A DNA stretch of 64,000 bases from Phenylobacterium aquaticum (GTDB taxonomy: Bacteria; Pseudomonadota; Alphaproteobacteria; Caulobacterales; Caulobacteraceae). The stretch spans positions 1 to 64,000 of the forward strand of contig CANCJJ010000007.1 in NCBI GenBank assembly GCA_947378305.1, read 5' to 3'. A program made the position numbers and the translations under genes. The notes beneath the pieces were generated by a model. That model was not told the origin of the DNA. It made no database searches and saw nothing but the letters and a program-made list of their open reading frames with translations. Positions 15,772-24,522 of the stretch are shown here, piece by piece (positions within the stretch are counted from its first letter, which is position 1; every line of letters starts with the position of its first letter).

Positions 15772-17373
15772 ATGAGCCAGTCCCCCACCCTTGAAGCGGC
15801 CCGCAGGCGGACCTTCGCCATCATCTCCCATCCTGATGCGGGCAAGACGACCCTGACCGAAAACCTGCTTCTGGCGGGTGGTGCCATCCGGGCCGCCGGT
15901 CAGGTGCGCGCGCGCGGCGAGAACCGCCGGACACGTTCGGACTGGATGAAAATCGAGCGCGAACGGGGCATTTCCGTTTCCGCCAGTGTCATGACCTTTG
16001 ATCACGAGGGTCTGATGTTCAACCTGCTGGACACGCCAGGCCACGAGGATTTCTCGGAAGACACCTACCGGACCCTCACCGCCGCCGATGCCGCCGTCAT
16101 GGTGCTGGACGCGGCCAAGGGCATTGAGCCCCAGACTCTCAAGCTTTTCGAGGTCTGCCGCCTGCGGGACATTCCCATTGTCACCTTCATCAACAAGATG
16201 GACCGGGAGGCCCAGGACCCGATCGAACTCCTGGACGAGATCGCCTCCAAGCTGGCCCTGGACCCGGCCCCGCTCTTCTGGCCTGCGGGATCGGGCGGAC
16301 GGTTCAAGGGGATGCTGGACCTTCGCAGCCAGCAATTCCTGCCCTTTGCCAAGCGCACGGCGGACAATAAGGACGAAGGCCATCCTGAAGCCCTCGGTCT
16401 CGCCGATGGGGCGATCAGCCGCTTTCTCGACCCGACGGAACTGACGGAACTGGAAGAGGGGGCACTCCTGATCCAGGAAGCGTCAAAACCCTTCAATCCT
16501 GCTGCATTTCTTGAGGGGCACATGACCCCGGTCTTTTTCGGGTCCGCCTTGCGGCATTTCGGGATTGATCAACTCCTGGCAGGCTTGGGGGCCTATGCGC
16601 CACCGCCCAAGTCTGTCCTGGCCCACAAGTCCGGGGCGGAAATCCATGTCGAGCCCGGCGAGTCCGAGGTCAGCGGCTTTGTCTTCAAGGTCCAGGCCAA
16701 TATGGATCCGAACCACAGGGACCGGATTGCCTTCCTCAGACTCTGCTCGGGCCGCTTCCAGCGGGGCATGAAGCTCAAGGTGCAGAATACCGGCCGCCAG
16801 ATTTCCGTAAACGCGCCCATCATGTTCTTCGCCTCGGATCGGGAACTTGCGGAAGAAGCCTTCGCCGGGGATGTCATCGGCATTCCAAACCACGGCGTTC
16901 TGCGCGTCGGAGACAGTCTTTCGGAGGCAGGCCTGCTGAGATTTGCGGGTCTGCCAAACTTTGCCCCGGAAATCCTGCAACGCGTGCGGGTCAAGGACCC
17001 CCTGAAGGCCAAGCACTTGAAGAAGGCTCTGGAAGGTCTGGCGGAAGAAGGGGTGACCCAGCTGTTCCGGCCGCAAATGGGGTCGGACTTTATCGTCGGT
17101 GCCGTGGGCCAGCTGCAGTTTGAAGTCATGGCGGACCGGTTGGCCAACGAGTATCAGCTGGACGTCCTGTTCGAGCCCAGCCCCTTTGCCGAGGCCCGCT
17201 GGATCGGCGGCGCGCCTTCAGAGGTCGAGGCCTTTGTGGACACCCACAAGAGTGCCATGGCCACGGATATCGACAATCAGGCCGTCTTCCTCGCCAAGTC
17301 TGCGTGGGAAATTGGCTATGTTTCGGAGCGCTATGACAATCTCAGCTTCCAGCGCACCCGTGAACGTGGCTAG
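15772..17373 (+). CDS. prfC: Peptide chain release factor 3 (RF3)
   Basis: 533 aa, standard RF3 length. GTPase motifs: G1 SHPDAGKTTLTE, G2 region ERERGISVSAS, G3 DTPGHEDFSEDT, G4 INKMDREA; then the EF-Tu-like domain II (FVFKVQANMDPNHRDRIAF) and the RF3-specific C-terminus (VGAVGQLQFEVMADRL). RF3 recycles RF1/RF2 from ribosomes after termination. The start fits family alignment (MSQSPTLEAARRRTFAIISH). The next gene overlaps its 3' end by 14 bp. Confidence 0.96.
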   Translation: MSQSPTLEAARRRTFAIISHPDAGKTTLTENLLLAGGAIRAAGQVRARGENRRTRSDWMKIERERGISVSASVMTFDHEGLMFNLLDTPGHEDFSEDTYRTLTAADAAVMVLDAAKGIEPQTLKLFEVCRLRDIPIVTFINKMDREAQDPIELLDEIASKLALDPAPLFWPAGSGGRFKGMLDLRSQQFLPFAKRTADNKDEGHPEALGLADGAISRFLDPTELTELEEGALLIQEASKPFNPAAFLEGHMTPVFFGSALRHFGIDQLLAGLGAYAPPPKSVLAHKSGAEIHVEPGESEVSGFVFKVQANMDPNHRDRIAFLRLCSGRFQRGMKLKVQNTGRQISVNAPIMFFASDRELAEEAFAGDVIGIPNHGVLRVGDSLSEAGLLRFAGLPNFAPEILQRVRVKDPLKAKHLKKALEGLAEEGVTQLFRPQMGSDFIVGAVGQLQFEVMADRLANEYQLDVLFEPSPFAEARWIGGAPSEVEAFVDTHKSAMATDIDNQAVFLAKSAWEIGYVSERYDNLSFQRTRERG

Positions 17374-18274
17374 CGCAATCCTTTATGGCCAACCTGCCCC
17401 GGACCTGATCACGCCTCCGCCGGGCGCGGTTCAGGTCTCGCCCCTGGTCCCGGGCTCCACGGATCTTGTGACCCTGGCTGACCAGTCCGTCGACCATGCG
17501 GTGGTCCTGGCCCCGCCGGGGACGCAGGAGCGGGATTATGTCCTGGCCCAGGTCCTGCGGGTCCTGAAACCCGGCGGCGACCTCTGGGTCCTGGCTCCCA
17601 AGTCCCGGGGCGGAGCCCGGCTTCGCAAGGCCCTGGAGCAATTCGGCTGTCAGGTGACGGAAGACGCCCGCCGCCATCACAGATTCTGCCATCTGCGCCG
17701 CCCGGAATCCTTGCGTGATCTTGCGCCCGTCCTGGCCGCAGGGGCACCGCGCCGCCTGTCCGACCTCGGCCTCTGGACCCAGCCCGGCGTCTTCAGCTGG
17801 GACCGGCTTGACCCCGGATCGGCCCTGCTGCTGGAGGAAATGCCGACATTTACCGGAACCGGTGCCGACCTTGGCGGTGGCATTGGCATATTGGCCAGTC
17901 GGGTTCTGGCCTCTCCGGCCGTGCAAAGCCTTTGGCTTGTCGAGCTGGACCGTCGGGCCCTGGACTGCGCGCGGCGTAACCTTGATGATCCCCGGGTTCA
18001 GTTCCTCTGGCAGGATGTGCGCCAGCCCGATCTGGCCCTGAAGGATCTGGATTTCGTTGCGATGAATCCCCCCTTCCATGACGGGGGCACTGAGGACCGG
18101 TCCCTGGGCGCGGCCTTCATTCGCGCGGCGGCCGCCATGCTGAGGCGCGGCGGGGTGTGCTGGATCACCGCCAACCGCCACCTGCCCTATGAGGCCCCCC
18201 TGTCAGACGCCTTCGCCCAGGTCACCCTCAAGGCTGACCGGGGTGGTTACAAGGTCTATGAGGCCCGCAAGTGA
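17360..18274 (+). CDS. RsmC-like class I methyltransferase (putative 16S rRNA G1207)
   Basis: About 304 aa starting at GTG 17360 (or GTG 17366), overlapping the end of prfC by 14 bp; no ATG suits. An N-terminal degenerate methyltransferase-like half (ERDYVLAQVLRVLKPGGDLWV) precedes a catalytic half with the SAM motif GADLGGGIGILASRVL, an acidic loop VELDRRAL and the target-base motif NPPFHDGG. This two-half arrangement is that of RsmC/RlmG N2-guanine methyltransferases. The exact rRNA position is inferred. It overlaps the following pseudouridine synthase by 4 bp, so prfC and two rRNA-modification genes form one translation-linked operon. Confidence 0.75.
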   Translation: MNVASAILYGQPAPDLITPPPGAVQVSPLVPGSTDLVTLADQSVDHAVVLAPPGTQERDYVLAQVLRVLKPGGDLWVLAPKSRGGARLRKALEQFGCQVTEDARRHHRFCHLRRPESLRDLAPVLAAGAPRRLSDLGLWTQPGVFSWDRLDPGSALLLEEMPTFTGTGADLGGGIGILASRVLASPAVQSLWLVELDRRALDCARRNLDDPRVQFLWQDVRQPDLALKDLDFVAMNPPFHDGGTEDRSLGAAFIRAAAAMLRRGGVCWITANRHLPYEAPLSDAFAQVTLKADRGGYKVYEARK

Positions 18275-19014
18275 AACCGGCCAAGGCCATGGTGGCGCGG
18301 CTCGACCGGCTGCTCGCCAATCTGGGCTATGGATCGCGCCGGGAGGTCAATGATCTGGTCCGGGCTGGACGGGTTGTTCTGGATGGCGCTGTGCTCAGGG
18401 ACTCCGGCGCACGGATCGAAATTACCTCTGACCTGCCCACGCGCATGACGGTATCTGGAACGCCGGTCGACCCGCCCGCGCCCATGACGCTTATGATGCA
18501 CAAGCCCTTGGGGGTTGTCTGTTCCCACCGCGAGGCGGGCCGAAGCGTCTATGAGCTTCTCCCCGTGCGCTGGCGCGCCCGCATGCCGGCCCTGTCCACC
18601 GTAGGCCGGCTGGACAAGGACACCTCCGGTCTATTGCTGATTACCGACGACGGGCCCTTTCTGCACAGGGTCATTTCCCCCCGCCACCATGTCGCCAAGC
18701 GCTACCTAGCGACCCTGGACCGCCCAATGTCCGGCACGGAAGTCGAGACCTTCGCCGCAGGCACCCTGATGCTGGAGGGCGAGACCACGCCCCTGGCCCC
18801 CGCCCAGCTGGAAATTCTGGAACCAAACCTGGCCCGTTTGACCATCACCGAGGGGCGATACCATCAGGTGCGGCGCATGTTTGCCGCCGTGGGCAATCAT
18901 GTGGTGAGCCTGCACCGGGACCAGATTGGTTGCCTTGCCTTGCCCCACGACCTTGCCCCCGGGGCCTGGAGATTGCTCGGGTCTGAGGACGTGGACGCGA
19001 TCTTCCGGGTCTAG
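18271..19014 (+). CDS. rsuA: RsuA-family pseudouridine synthase
   Basis: 247 aa from the GTG at 18271, which overlaps the previous stop (GTGA); an ATG at 18289 is an alternative. An S4 RNA-binding domain (about 8-55: RLDRLLANLGYGSRREVNDL) is followed by the synthase domain with catalytic D115 in GRLDKDTSGLLL and the block GRYHQVRRMFAAVGN. RsuA converts U516 of 16S rRNA to pseudouridine; relatives RluB/E/F act on 23S, so exact specificity is inferred. It converges on the ABC permease gene with a 4-bp 3' overlap. Confidence 0.85.
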   Translation: MKPAKAMVARLDRLLANLGYGSRREVNDLVRAGRVVLDGAVLRDSGARIEITSDLPTRMTVSGTPVDPPAPMTLMMHKPLGVVCSHREAGRSVYELLPVRWRARMPALSTVGRLDKDTSGLLLITDDGPFLHRVISPRHHVAKRYLATLDRPMSGTEVETFAAGTLMLEGETTPLAPAQLEILEPNLARLTITEGRYHQVRRMFAAVGNHVVSLHRDQIGCLALPHDLAPGAWRLLGSEDVDAIFRV

Positions 19015-19778
19015 CGCCCGCGCCACCAGGCCATGCCCAGGCGCTCAATCTGGTTGAGCAGGGCATGCAGGACGACCCCCATGACCCCCAGCACGACCAG
19101 GGCGGCGATCATCTTGGCGGTCTGGAGCTTGTTGCCCGCATCCAGTATGCGCCAGGCCAGGCCGCGAATGCCGCCTGAGCCTGCGGCAAATTCGGCCACC
19201 ACGGCGCCGATAATGGCCAGGCCCGCGCCCACCTTGTGGCCTTCGAGCAGGAAGGGCACCGCCGAGGGCAGGCGGAGACGAAGCACGCGTTGCAGGCGGT
19301 TGGCCCCATAGAGATCGAAGAGCCGTTCAAGGTCCGGGTCGGCGGACCGGAGGCCTGTCACCGCGCCGGAAAAGATCGGGAAAAAGGCCACCAGCACGGC
19401 CAGGAAAATCACGGCCCGTTCCGGATGATCAATGCCCGCCCAGATCAGCACCAGGGGCGCAATGGCCACGACGGGCGTGACCTGCAGGGCTGAGGCGAGG
19501 GGACGAACGGCGCGCTCAAGCAGGGGGCTCATACCGACAATCAGGGCAATGCCCTGGGCGGCAAGGCTGGCCAGGAGCAGGGCGACCAGGGCAACCGCCA
19601 GGGTGTTCCAGGAGGCCAGAACCAGGGCCGGCAGGTCATCCATCACGGCCCTTGCCACGGCGGAGGGGGGCGGCAGGAAATAGGCCGGAACCTGCATGAG
19701 GCGACAGGCCAACTCCCATCCCAGGAGCAAGACCAGGAGCAGGGTCAGGGGGGCCAGGGCGTTGACAAGGCGGGTCAT
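19011..19778 (-). CDS. ABC transporter permease, NitT/TauT/ThiX type
   Basis: 255 aa from the ATG at 19778, which overlaps the ATPase stop (ATGA). Five to six hydrophobic helices and the permease EAA-type loop with an internal variant (LRLPSAVPFLLEGHKVGAGLA) match the SsuC/TauC/ThiX group. It forms the membrane channel of the importer encoded with the two following entries. Substrate unknown. Confidence 0.85.
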   Translation of the reverse strand: MTRLVNALAPLTLLLVLLLGWELACRLMQVPAYFLPPPSAVARAVMDDLPALVLASWNTLAVALVALLLASLAAQGIALIVGMSPLLERAVRPLASALQVTPVVAIAPLVLIWAGIDHPERAVIFLAVLVAFFPIFSGAVTGLRSADPDLERLFDLYGANRLQRVLRLRLPSAVPFLLEGHKVGAGLAIIGAVVAEFAAGSGGIRGLAWRILDAGNKLQTAKMIAALVVLGVMGVVLHALLNQIERLGMAWWRGR

Positions 19779-20524
19779 GCCGCAACCCCCGATCCCTTGG
19801 CCAGAGCGGTGGAAATCGCCTCGGTCGCCGTTCGGAAGGCGTCCATGCCCCGAAAGCCATGGGGCCGGGGAACCGGGGCTTCGATACGAATTTCGTCGAC
19901 GACCTGGCCGGGGCCGCGGCTGACCACCACGACCCGGTCCGCCATATAGGCCGCTTCCTCGACATTGTGGGTCACGAAGACAATGGCCGGACGGGTTTGC
20001 GCCCAAAGGGCATGGACATCATCCGCCAGGGCCCGTCGGGTAATTTCGTCAAGGGCGGCAAAGGGCTCATCGAGGAGCAAGAGACGCGGGTTTGTGACCA
20101 GGGCCCGGGCCAGGGAGGCACGCATGGCCATGCCGCCGGAGAGCTGGGCGGGTCTTGCCGATTCCGCGCCCGCAAGACCCACGCGACCCAGGGCCCCAAC
20201 CGCCAGACGCCGGGCCTGGGTCTTCTCCATGCCGGTGAGTTCCAGGGGGAGGGCGACATTGGCTTCGGCGCTCAACCAGGGGGCCAGGGTGGGGGCCTGA
20301 AAGACGACGGAGGTTTCCCCCTTGCCCGCCGCCCGAATGACCTGGCCGCGATGGGCCGGTTCCAGCCCGGCCAGGAGCCTGAGCGCCGTGGACTTGCCGC
20401 ACCCCGAGGGACCCACCAGGGCCACGATCTCACCTGCGCCCAAGGACAGGCTGAAGGGGCCGAGAGCCCGGCCCCGGCGAGGATAGTCAACCTCGACGTC
20501 TATGAGGGCCGCGACGGGTGCCAT
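19775..20524 (-). CDS. ABC transporter ATPase, SsuB/TauB/ThiZ type
   Basis: 249 aa. Walker A GPSGCGKSTALRLLAGL, signature LSGGMAMRASLARAL, Walker B LLLLDEPFAALDE and switch His in FVTHNVEEAAY are all intact. It energises the importer. It begins 2 bp after the substrate-binding protein gene stops and overlaps the permease gene by 4 bp, so the three genes form a tight operon in the order binding protein, ATPase, permease. Confidence 0.9.
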   Translation of the reverse strand: MAPVAALIDVEVDYPRRGRALGPFSLSLGAGEIVALVGPSGCGKSTALRLLAGLEPAHRGQVIRAAGKGETSVVFQAPTLAPWLSAEANVALPLELTGMEKTQARRLAVGALGRVGLAGAESARPAQLSGGMAMRASLARALVTNPRLLLLDEPFAALDEITRRALADDVHALWAQTRPAIVFVTHNVEEAAYMADRVVVVSRGPGQVVDEIRIEAPVPRPHGFRGMDAFRTATEAISTALAKGSGVAA

Positions 20525-20526
20525 GC

Positions 20527-21537
20527 CTAGGGCTTTGCCGGGGTTACGAATTGCAGGGTATAGGCCTTCTTGTAATCCAGCCCCTTGGGGTAGACGCCCT
20601 GGGATATGGCCATGGTCGCAAAGGCCTCCCAGCGGGTGTCATTCATGGTGCCAATGCCTGCGACCTTGGCATCGCCGCCGTCGACAATGCCGAAGCTGCG
20701 CATTTTTTCGCGCGCCTGATCCAGAACGTCCTGGGTCATTTCCGGGTTATCCTTGCGGATCAAGGCATCCGCCGGGGCCGGGTCGCCATAGAGATAATCG
20801 TGCCAGCCTTTTGCACTCGCCTCGACAAAGGCCCGCACCATGGCCGGATTCTTGTCGATCTGGGCCTGGGGGAAGAGGATCATGGTGGCGTAGCTGGGAT
20901 AGCCATTATCGGCGAGGAGGAAGACCTTGGCCTTGAGGCCCGAGGCCTTTTCAATCGTGTAGGGCTCGCTGGTGGCATAGCCCTGCTGGGCCACCGAGGT
21001 GTCTGCCAGGAAGGGGGCCGAATTGAAGGTGTATTTGTGGACCTGGGCATCGGTAAATCCGTATTTCGACCTTAGCCAGACCCAGAAGGCCGAGACCGAA
21101 GCATCCGAGAGCAGGATCGGATGGCCCTTCAGGTCTTCGATCCTTTCGATGCCCTGACCGGGGTGGGCGATGAGGACCTGAGGGTCCTTCTGCATCATTG
21201 CGGCCACGGCGCGGACCGGGACGCCCTCATTGGCGAGGTTCAGGGCGATGAAACTGTTCGAGCCCATGCCGGCTTCGACCGCGCCGGCCGCCAGCAGCTG
21301 GGGCACATTGACGCCGGGGCCGCCCTGGACAATCTGGACCTTCAACCCGCGTTTTGCATATTCGTCATTCGCCAGAGCTTCGTAAAAGCCGCCCTGTTCG
21401 GCCTGGGCTCGCCAATCTGTGGCAAACCGGATCACATTTGACCCGGACTCCGCCTGAGGCGCGGCCGACTTGCCGGGCGAACACGCCGCCAGCACCGTGG
21501 TCAATCCCAGCAGGGCGAGCGCACGCAAGGCTTTCAT
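20527..21537 (-). CDS. ABC importer substrate-binding lipoprotein, NMT1/ThiY-like
   Basis: 336 aa from the ATG at 21537. A lipoprotein signal ends in LAAC at residues 16-19, so it should be anchored in the periplasm. The core NVIRFATDWRAQAEQGGFYEAL, GGPGVNVPQLLAAGAVEAGMG and ATSEPYTIEKASG match the NMT1/THI5-like and NitT/TauT group that binds thiamine precursors, sulfonates, riboflavin or similar small molecules. The ligand cannot be assigned from sequence alone. Upstream is an unusually long, hairpin-rich region that could hold an RNA control element. Confidence 0.85.
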   Translation of the reverse strand: MKALRALALLGLTTVLAACSPGKSAAPQAESGSNVIRFATDWRAQAEQGGFYEALANDEYAKRGLKVQIVQGGPGVNVPQLLAAGAVEAGMGSNSFIALNLANEGVPVRAVAAMMQKDPQVLIAHPGQGIERIEDLKGHPILLSDASVSAFWVWLRSKYGFTDAQVHKYTFNSAPFLADTSVAQQGYATSEPYTIEKASGLKAKVFLLADNGYPSYATMILFPQAQIDKNPAMVRAFVEASAKGWHDYLYGDPAPADALIRKDNPEMTQDVLDQAREKMRSFGIVDGGDAKVAGIGTMNDTRWEAFATMAISQGVYPKGLDYKKAYTLQFVTPAKP

Positions 21538-21610
21538 GAGACTTCCCCTATCCGGTCGTAGGCGGAAGGTAGAAGGGTTTGACGGGAAGGCAATATGACT
21601 TTGCACCCCG

Positions 21611-21724
21611 AGGCCAGATTCCGGCCTGACCTGGGCAGGGTGCGCCCCCCAGGGCCCAAACGGCAAGAGGGCGGGGCCTCAGTTTCCCGAAACCCCGCCC
21701 TCTTCCAGATCCGTTGGGAGATCT
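21611..21724 (-). promoter_or_regulatory. Run of four hairpins in the ABC importer 5' region
   Basis: In the transcript direction of the importer operon the hairpins are: 21724-21707 (5-bp AGATC/GATCT), 21704-21665 (11-bp outer stem AAGAGGGCGGG/CCCGCCCTCTT plus inner GTTTC/GAAAC), 21653-21630 (CCTGGG + GGG / CCC + CCCAGG) and 21627-21611 (AGGCC/GGCCT). The start codon follows 74 nt later. This is consistent with a riboswitch-like leader, an attenuator or a small RNA. It does not match TPP, FMN or cobalamin riboswitch consensus by eye. Confidence 0.45.
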
Positions 21725-22046
21725 GCATCGTCTGGTCAGCCGGGTCTGACGTCCGGGTTTCCCCTTGGTCCCGCCCCGTCTGGTGTCCCTCCCGGCCCGG
21801 CCATGGGTCGCCCCATTTTCGAACCGCGTGAGACCTCCTTCTCGTTCCCCGACCCGGTTTCCCGTTCCGGCCAAGTCGAAGTCCCAATCGACAAATGGAG
21901 GTTTTCACCAAATTTCGAGCCCAGCAAGCCGCGCGGTCTGCCCGCCTGTGGATCGAGGGCCCAGAAGTTGGGGATCAAGCGGTAGATCGTCGTGAATAAT
22001 CTCTAAAATCTTTTTTAAAACAGAGACTAAAAATTTTGCACAGGCA
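21725..22046. other. Stretch without a convincing gene
   Basis: About 320 bp between the hairpin run and the stop of the ABC-F gene. The end next to the ABC-F gene (21990-22040) is AT-rich, with TTTTTTAAAA, and could hold the ABC-F terminator or the importer promoter. The rest is purine-rich on the minus strand. A short minus-strand frame (21978-21736, TTG start) exists but its Gly/Pro/Arg-rich translation resembles no family. AAGGAGGT near 21836-21843 on the minus strand has no start codon at proper spacing. Confidence 0.4.
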
Positions 22047-23846
22047 TCAATGGCCGCCTTCGCGTCTGGCCTCAAGCTCCAGCCACTCGCCCTCGATTTT
22101 CGAGAGTTCGGCGCGGGCCGCGTCCAGATCCCTGGTCAGATTGGCAAAGCGATCCGGATTGCGGGCATAGAGGCCCGGATCGGCCAGGTCTGTCTCCAGA
22201 GCCTTTATCCGATGGGGAATGGCCTCAATGGCCGCCTCAATTTCCTGAAGCCGCCTTTGGTCCTTGAAGGTCAGCTTGACGGGCTTGGGAGCCCGCTCAG
22301 GGACAGGGGGCGGGGCAGGCGAGGTCGCACGCGGTGCGGCCGGAGCCAGGGGCGAGGCCGAGAAGAAGCCGGGGTTTTGTCGCTGGAAGTCCTGCCATCC
22401 GCCGGGCGTTTCCACCACATCACCGCGCCCATTGAGGGCAATTGTCGAGGTGGCCAGGCGGTCGATAAAATCCCGGTCGTGGCTGACCAGGATCAGGGTG
22501 CCTTCATAGTCGGCAAGTACGTCCTCCAGTAGGTCCAGGGTGTCCATGTCCAGGTCATTGGTCGGCTCATCAAGGATCATGAGGTTGGCGGGCGTGGCCA
22601 TGGCCCGGGCCAGCAGCAAGCGATTGCGTTCCCCGCCGGAGAGGCTCTTTACCGGCTGGCGGATCTGGGCATCGGTGAAGAGAAAGTCCTTGGCATAGGA
22701 TATGACGTGCCGCGGCATGCCCCGCACCATGACCTGATCGCCGCCCAGGGGCGTCAGCACATCTCTCAGCATCATGTCGGGTTTGAGATCGGCGCGCGCC
22801 TGGTCGACATAGCCAATCTCCAGGTTGGCCCCGAGTTTCACCGAACCGCTGTCCGGCTCAATCTGTCCGAGGAGGAGCTTGAGCAGGGTGGTCTTGCCCG
22901 CGCCATTGGGGCCGACAATCGCGACCCTGTCGCCCCGCAAAATCCGGGTTGAAAAGTCCCGAAGGAGCGTCCGTCCGCCATAGGCCTTGCTGATACCCTT
23001 GGCCTCGATCACCCTCTGGCCAGACATGCCGGATGAGGCCAGTCCGACGGTCATCTCACCGCGCACCTCGCGAAGCCGGTCTGCGCGGGTCTGGCGCAGG
23101 TCCATGAGGGCGCGCCGCCGGCCTTCGTTTCGCGCTCGCCGACCGGTGACGCCGCGCTGAAGCCAGTATTCCTCGCGCTCCAGTTGCTTGTCGAGGCGAC
23201 GACCTTCCTCGGCCTCAGCGGCGAGGATTTGTTCGACCCAGGGATCGAAGGCGGCAAAGCCCTTGTCGAGTCTGCGGACCATTCGGTGTTCCAGCCAGAA
23301 GCACCGGCCCGTCGTTCGTTCCAGAAAGGCCCGGTCGTGGCTGACGATCAGCATGGCCGCCCGGCTGGACTTCAGTTCGGCCTCCAGGGTCTCGATGGCC
23401 AGAATGTCCAGGTGGTTTGTTGGCTCATCCAAGAGCAGGACATCGGGGTCTTCGGCAAAGGCCCGCGCAAGCGCCACCCGGCGGATTTCGCCCCCTGACA
23501 GACCCTGGCTGGACCGTGAAGGATCAACGCCAAATCGCTCAAGTACGGCTTCCGCCTGATAGGGCTCGGCACCCCCGGCCGTGGCATGGTCCAGGATGGT
23601 CGGCCCGGAGATTTCCGGTTCCTGGGGGACATAGATGATCCGGGTGCCCGGGGTGATGACCCGTTCGCCATCATCGGCGTCGATCTGACCGGCCATGATC
23701 TTGAGGAGGGTCGTCTTGCCCGCGCCGTTTCGCCCGACCAGACAGGCCCGGTTGCGGCCATCGAGGGCGAGATCGACACCGTCGAACAGCATTTTCGGCC
23801 CGTCTGCGAGACGGACTTGTTTTAGGGCAATGACGGGAGGCTTCAT
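22047..23846 (-). CDS. uup: ABC-F family ATPase, Uup type
   Basis: 599 aa from the ATG at 23846, the position that fits family alignment; the frame stays open far upstream, antisense to the ycgN-like gene. Two ATPase domains: Walker A GRNGAGKTTLL and GPNGAGKTTLL, signatures LSGGEIRRVALA and LSGGERNRLLLA, Walker B LLLDEPTNHLD and ILDEPTNDLD. A C-terminal extension (about 520-599, KLTFKDQRRLQEIEAAIEAI) is the coiled coil typical of Uup. ABC-F proteins act on ribosomes rather than in transport; Uup also affects DNA-junction processing in E. coli. Confidence 0.9.
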   Translation of the reverse strand: MKPPVIALKQVRLADGPKMLFDGVDLALDGRNRACLVGRNGAGKTTLLKIMAGQIDADDGERVITPGTRIIYVPQEPEISGPTILDHATAGGAEPYQAEAVLERFGVDPSRSSQGLSGGEIRRVALARAFAEDPDVLLLDEPTNHLDILAIETLEAELKSSRAAMLIVSHDRAFLERTTGRCFWLEHRMVRRLDKGFAAFDPWVEQILAAEAEEGRRLDKQLEREEYWLQRGVTGRRARNEGRRRALMDLRQTRADRLREVRGEMTVGLASSGMSGQRVIEAKGISKAYGGRTLLRDFSTRILRGDRVAIVGPNGAGKTTLLKLLLGQIEPDSGSVKLGANLEIGYVDQARADLKPDMMLRDVLTPLGGDQVMVRGMPRHVISYAKDFLFTDAQIRQPVKSLSGGERNRLLLARAMATPANLMILDEPTNDLDMDTLDLLEDVLADYEGTLILVSHDRDFIDRLATSTIALNGRGDVVETPGGWQDFQRQNPGFFSASPLAPAAPRATSPAPPPVPERAPKPVKLTFKDQRRLQEIEAAIEAIPHRIKALETDLADPGLYARNPDRFANLTRDLDAARAELSKIEGEWLELEARREGGH

Positions 23847-23957
23847 GGGGGGGACATAGCCCCGCCCGGTCGGCTTACCAAGGGGGATGTTCGCGTTACG
23901 GCAACCTTCGGTGCGGATGAGTGGTCGCAAGGTGGGTTTCAGGCTAGTATCGCCCCC

Positions 23958-24419
23958 ATGATCAAGCCAAGGTTCTGGGAGACGACCCCTCTCAACAAGA
24001 TGACCCCCCGTGAATGGGAAAGCCTGTGTGATGGCTGCGGGCTCTGTTGTCTCTTGCGGTTCGAGGACGCAGACACAGGGGAAATCCTGCCCGCGCGGGT
24101 TCATTGCCGCCTGCTGGATGCGCAGACCTGCCAGTGTTCTGATTATGCGGGCCGCAAGGCCATTGTGCCGGACTGCATCAAGTTGACGCCCCAGAACATC
24201 AAGTCCCTGCCCTGGATGCCGAAGTCTTGTGCCTACCGACGCATACATGAGGGGCGAGGTCTCGCAGACTGGCATCCCCTGATCAGTGGCGATCCGGAAA
24301 GTGTGCACAGGGCAGGGGTGTCTGTGCGGGGCGAGACGGTCAATGAGGCAGACCTGCCGGATCCGGATGACGCCCTGACCCTGCTCGCACCGGATCTGAT
24401 CGCCGAACGCGGAACTTAA
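23958..24419 (+). CDS. YcgN-like UPF0260 cysteine-cluster protein
   Basis: 153 aa. The N-terminal WESLCDGCGLCCLLRFED and following Cys in VHCRLLDAQTCQCSDY and PDCIKL reproduce the cysteine pattern of the UPF0260/YkgJ-related family, which probably binds a metal or Fe-S cluster. The biochemical role is unknown. It is divergent from the ABC-F gene, about 110 bp apart. Confidence 0.88.
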   Translation: MIKPRFWETTPLNKMTPREWESLCDGCGLCCLLRFEDADTGEILPARVHCRLLDAQTCQCSDYAGRKAIVPDCIKLTPQNIKSLPWMPKSCAYRRIHEGRGLADWHPLISGDPESVHRAGVSVRGETVNEADLPDPDDALTLLAPDLIAERGT

Positions 24420-24522
24420 GGATATTAAACTTGGAAATACCCCTAAAGGGGGCTTGTGGACTTCGGACCAGACCCTAATTGGGTCCTAGGCCGGTTCATC
24501 GGCTGGTAGAAAGGTAACGTCC

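Noticed and set aside
21736..21978. An 80-codon minus-strand frame in the long intergenic region
   Set aside because: It needs a TTG start, has no spaced Shine-Dalgarno and gives a Gly/Pro/Arg-rich translation with no recognisable pattern; kept only as part of the unexplained stretch.
23847..24308. N-terminal extension of the ABC-F ATPase by 154 codons
   Set aside because: The extension is antisense to the ycgN-like gene and unrelated to ABC-F proteins; the ATG at 23846 fits the family start.
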